From: Methanobacteriota archaeon
GTDB taxonomy: Archaea > Thermoplasmatota > Poseidoniia > Poseidoniales > Thalassarchaeaceae
Length of the DNA: 33,924 bases
Direction of reading: 5' to 3'
Assembly: GCA_016845365.1 (NCBI GenBank)
Contig: JAERST010000009.1
Span: 1 to 33,924 of the forward strand
Shown here: piece after piece, positions 31,753 to 33,924 of the stretch
Layout of the letters: each line of letters starts with the position of its first letter
How positions within the stretch are numbered: position 1 is the first letter of the stretch
Notes under the pieces: model-generated
Databases searched by the model: none
The model's input: only the letters and a program-made list of their open reading frames with translations
What the model was told of the DNA's origin: nothing
Program-made: the position numbers and the translations under genes

Positions 31753-32148
31753 TTATTCGTCGATGAGAACACCAGAGACGACGCCATCCATGCCCGGGCG
31801 CGAGGTGATTCGCACCTTGCCAGCCTCGGTCTCTGCAATCGCGCCCTTGGTGATGATATTGCGTCGAACGTAGTTAGGGTCAGCATCATTTTCGATGACG
31901 CTTTTGATGGTTGAGCGGATGGTCTTGCCAGTCTTTGGGTCACTGACGTTGACCGTGTTGGCCTGCATGACACGAACGGTGGTCGAACCCGCGTGCTTTC
32001 GGTAGCCCTTGCGAAGGTCCTGCTCGCCCACGAAGGCGAACTGGTTCTCGCTGGAAATCTCCTTGCGGCGCTTGCCTCGGTAGCGGTTTGGTCGCTTCAA
32101 GCGTCCGCCGGTCGGCTTGCGTCGAGAGATGCCATGCCACTGTGCCAT
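31753..32148 (-). CDS. rps8e: Ribosomal protein S8e (eS8)
   Basis: An archaeal/eukaryotic-specific small-subunit protein of 131 residues. The N-terminus MAQWHGISRRKPTGGRLKRPNRYRGKRRKE is the S8e signature (shown here in part by WHG, RKPTGG and RGKRR), followed by TVRVMQANTVNVSDPKTGK and the C-terminal ITKGAIAETEAGKVRITSRPGMDGVVSGVLI. The length is normal for archaeal S8e. The box A-like ATTGAAATAAGG lies only 24-30 nt before the ATG, which suggests a leaderless mRNA. SRP19 follows. Confidence 0.96.
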   Translation of the reverse strand: MAQWHGISRRKPTGGRLKRPNRYRGKRRKEISSENQFAFVGEQDLRKGYRKHAGSTTVRVMQANTVNVSDPKTGKTIRSTIKSVIENDADPNYVRRNIITKGAIAETEAGKVRITSRPGMDGVVSGVLIDE

Positions 32149-32170
32149 GCGCCTCGCCGACCGACCACCC

Positions 32171-32180
32171 TTATTTCAAT
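32171..32180 (-). promoter_or_regulatory. Putative box A promoter of S8e-SRP19
   Basis: Minus-strand ATTGAAATAA (followed by GGGTGG) is almost identical to the ndk promoter GTTGAAATAGGGGTG, but sits about 26 nt before the start codon instead of 40, predicting a leaderless transcript. Confidence 0.45.
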
Positions 32181-32239
32181 GGAGCGGCGGGGGAATGAAT
32201 TCACTCTGAGCCGACCCTACGGGTCGATACGGCGGATTC

Positions 32240-32857
32240 TCATTCGCCGAGTGCCGCCGCTGCAGCTTCGATTTGAGCCATCAATTCAGCATAATCTGTG
32301 GCGATTGGAAATTGTGGAAATTCATCGATGACGTTCTGCGGCGGCCGGTAGAGAATTCCTGCATGAGCCGCCGCAAGCATGTTGGTATCATTGTAGGAAT
32401 CACCAACTGAAAGAGTCTTGAAATTCATTTGTCGAAGACCCTTGACCGTCTCACATTTCTGGTCTTCGAGGCGGATGCTCCAGCCGCTTATCATCCGCGT
32501 TTCATCGTCGATTTGCAGGTCGTGGCAGTAGATCGTGGGGCGGTCGAGTTTGGGCATCATCGGTTCGGCGAATTGGTAGAAGGTGTCGGACAAAATCAGC
32601 ACTTGCCAACGCGCGCGCACGGCATCGAGCAACTCCTTGGCTCCCGGTAATGGCTCCATCGTGGCGATGACTTCCTGAATATCGTCGATCGTGATTCCAT
32701 TCTCGTCGAGAATGTCGAGCCGGTATCGCATGAGTTTGTCATAATCCGGCTCGTCCCTCGTTGTTCGTCGCAGTGCCTCGATTCCGGTCTTTTCTGCGAC
32801 GTTGATCCAGACCTCGGGCATGAGGACTCCTTCCAAGTCGAAGCAGACTACGAGCAT
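32240..32857 (-). CDS. thrH: ThrH-like HAD phosphatase (phosphoserine phosphatase/homoserine kinase type)
   Basis: A HAD enzyme of 205 residues matching ThrH, which dephosphorylates phosphoserine and can transfer phosphate to homoserine. Motif I is CFDLEGVLMPE, where the second acidic residue is Glu (DxE instead of DxD), a ThrH hallmark. EVWINVAEKTGI, MEPLPGA, motif II ILSDTFYQFAEPMM, CHDLQID, motif III near LRQMN and motif IV SVGDSYNDTNMLAAAHAGILYRPP all fit. Homologues are mostly proteobacterial and MGII-like archaea. It would supply serine or threonine. A 14-bp palindrome lies 33 nt upstream of the start. Confidence 0.92.
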   Translation of the reverse strand: MLVVCFDLEGVLMPEVWINVAEKTGIEALRRTTRDEPDYDKLMRYRLDILDENGITIDDIQEVIATMEPLPGAKELLDAVRARWQVLILSDTFYQFAEPMMPKLDRPTIYCHDLQIDDETRMISGWSIRLEDQKCETVKGLRQMNFKTLSVGDSYNDTNMLAAAHAGILYRPPQNVIDEFPQFPIATDYAELMAQIEAAAAALGE

Positions 32858-33075
32858 GTGTCGTGCTTGGGTGCTCTTGGCTTGAACTTTGGTTAGCTAA
32901 CCACAGAGACGCAGAGTTATCCGCGCCAAATCGGATTGAGGATAACATGGGGAACGCACTTCTGAACCGAGCGAAACCCTCACTCACGCCAGTTCAAGAT
33001 TACCGGTTCCCAAGAAAATTACAATGGTGAATGAAATACTGTGCAGAAATTCTCCATTGTAATGACAGTTCATTG
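32858..33075. other. Intergenic region between thrH and the repeat protein
   Basis: It holds a perfect palindrome TGGTTAGCTAACCA (32890-32903) near the thrH start, a possible operator. It also carries the 18-mer CCGGTTCCCAAGAAAATT (33003-33020) shared with 8726-8743. A 10-bp inverted repeat ATTACAATGG (33018-33027)/CCATTGTAAT (33054-33063) ends 12 nt beyond the repeat-protein stop and may act as its terminator. Confidence 0.5.
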
Positions 33076-33924
33076 CTAACGTGGCCTCTCTACCCAAGGC
33101 GGAGGATTTGATGATGTATCTGTCCCTTCTGGATAATCTGAATTGTCTTCATCATACCAATAATCTGGATCTTGCCAATCCGGCACACCATCATCATCCG
33201 AATCCATCCAAGGTGGTGGAGCTCCAGGAGTTCCGGGGGGTGGTGGGCGTGGGGGTAACCAATCCTCGGTTCCGCCCTGATTGAGTGGATTTGCATCCAG
33301 CCAATCTGGAATCAAATCATTGTCATCATCAGTATCCAACGCATCGCATAACCCGCCACCATCATTGTCGGCAGGAATCGATAAATTGTCTAAGGGATCG
33401 CTTAGGCAGTCTATTTCGTATGTATCATTCCAAGAATCATTATCATCGTCTTCATCGAGATTATCACACAAACCATCCGAATCGAAATCGATCGGATATT
33501 CCCACGAATAATATGGATTTGTCAAACAATAATTTTCGTATGTATTGTTGAATGAATCTCCGTCGATGTCTTCATCACGATAATCACAGACACCGTCTTG
33601 ATCCAAATCACTCGGCACAGAATAGTGAGAGAATGAATCAGTACCACACCATTGTTCAACATCATCCGTCCAGCCATCATTATCATCATCAGGATCCTCT
33701 GAGTCACAGATTCCATCTCCATCATTGTCAGATGGGGTGTCAAATTCATCGAGTGATTCTGTTCCACAATCATCTTCGGAGGTATCAGACCATCCATCAT
33801 TATCATCATCGTCATCGAGGAAATCGCACCAATCTAGACCATCTGTATTGATGGGATAATCGCTTGGATCTGATGCGTTTGAATTGCAACGATTCTCTTC
33901 ATAATCAGAATAACCATCACCATC
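33076..33924 (-). CDS. C-terminal part of a large secreted DxDxDG-repeat protein (partial)
   Basis: The frame is open to the right edge; 282 residues are visible and the N-terminus is outside. It is made of tandem units of about 36-40 residues. Each unit combines a calcium-type loop (DNDGDGICD), an acidic run (DPDDDNDGW) and a Cys-containing turn (EQWCGTDS), ending in a proline-rich segment and two last loops (DSDDDGVPDWQDPDYW). This is the thrombospondin type 3-like architecture also seen at the end of the subtilase at 5246-8614, with recurring phrases such as DDDNDGW and PxDxDGDGxCD. No enzyme domain is visible in this part. A surface or secreted calcium-stabilised stalk is the likely role. 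The gene is AT-rich relative to thrH. Confidence 0.8.
   Translation of the reverse strand, partial: DGDGYSDYEENRCNSNASDPSDYPINTDGLDWCDFLDDDDDNDGWSDTSEDDCGTESLDEFDTPSDNDGDGICDSEDPDDDNDGWTDDVEQWCGTDSFSHYSVPSDLDQDGVCDYRDEDIDGDSFNNTYENYCLTNPYYSWEYPIDFDSDGLCDNLDEDDDNDSWNDTYEIDCLSDPLDNLSIPADNDGGGLCDALDTDDDNDLIPDWLDANPLNQGGTEDWLPPRPPPPGTPGAPPPWMDSDDDGVPDWQDPDYWYDEDNSDYPEGTDTSSNPPPWVERPR

Noticed and set aside
1-33924. CRISPR array, insertion sequence, integrase or rRNA
   Set aside because: No regularly spaced repeats, transposase or integrase motifs, or ribosomal RNA sequence were seen.

Overview
The window reads as chromosome of a planktonic archaeon, most likely Marine Group II (Candidatus Poseidoniales/Poseidoniia). 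Archaeal signatures are aIF5B, aEF1A next to S10, S8e next to SRP19, an AB-type GINS subunit, and a family B DNA polymerase ending in a PCNA-binding peptide. The lineage is suggested by lipobox lipoproteins, giant secreted proteins with calcium-type DxDxDG (thrombospondin type 3) repeats, and many bacterial-type metabolic genes mixed with the archaeal core. The placement is inference; no phylogeny was possible.

Layout. 1-2468 (minus): three overlapping genes, namely a zinc-ribbon miniprotein, an unrecognised 184-residue protein and a GHKL-type ATPase that runs off the left edge. They look like a conflict/defence-type operon beside housekeeping genes and are the best candidate for something undescribed. 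2778-5037 (plus): ndk and aIF5B. 5038-5245: nested hairpins and a 20-bp palindrome. 5246-8614: a membrane-anchored kexin-type subtilase with two sets of DxDxDG repeats. 8866-10566: MoxR ATPase and a YczE-type membrane protein. 10552-11655 (minus): a fatty acid hydroxylase/sterol desaturase-type enzyme, divergent from an orphan ParA ATPase (11748-12653). 12671-19265 (all minus): a four-helix membrane protein overlapped by a membrane-anchored winged helix, a secreted duplicated Cys/His protein, a long coiled coil, a triple zinc ribbon and a P1B zinc/cadmium-type ATPase. 19432-21516: a HAD phosphatase, a tRNA-Leu(CAA) on the minus strand with an inverted copy of its own 3' half, and GINS. 21637-22980: a bleomycin-hydrolase-like C1 peptidase. 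22965-23305: hairpin-rich intergenic region. 23308-29061 (minus): S10, aEF1A, a PKD lipoprotein, DNA polymerase B. 29120-30157 (plus): IlvE. 30159-32857 (minus): a lipoprotein with a remnant of an amino-acid binding protein, SRP19, S8e and a ThrH-like phosphatase. 33076-33924 (minus): the C-terminal end of another DxDxDG-repeat secreted protein.

How the parts fit. The core is replication (PolB, GINS), translation (aIF5B, aEF1A, S10, S8e, SRP19, tRNA-Leu) and nucleotide/amino-acid metabolism (NDK, IlvE, ThrH). Around it sit secreted degradative or adhesive proteins, and a possible metal-homeostasis neighbourhood (P1B ATPase, zinc ribbon, Cys/His secreted protein). Putative promoters carry a TTGAAATA/TTTATC-type box A either about 26-30 nt before the start codon (leaderless) or about 40 nt before it (short leader with Shine-Dalgarno). 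Many gene ends carry perfect GC-rich hairpins. No CRISPR array, insertion sequence or rRNA was seen.
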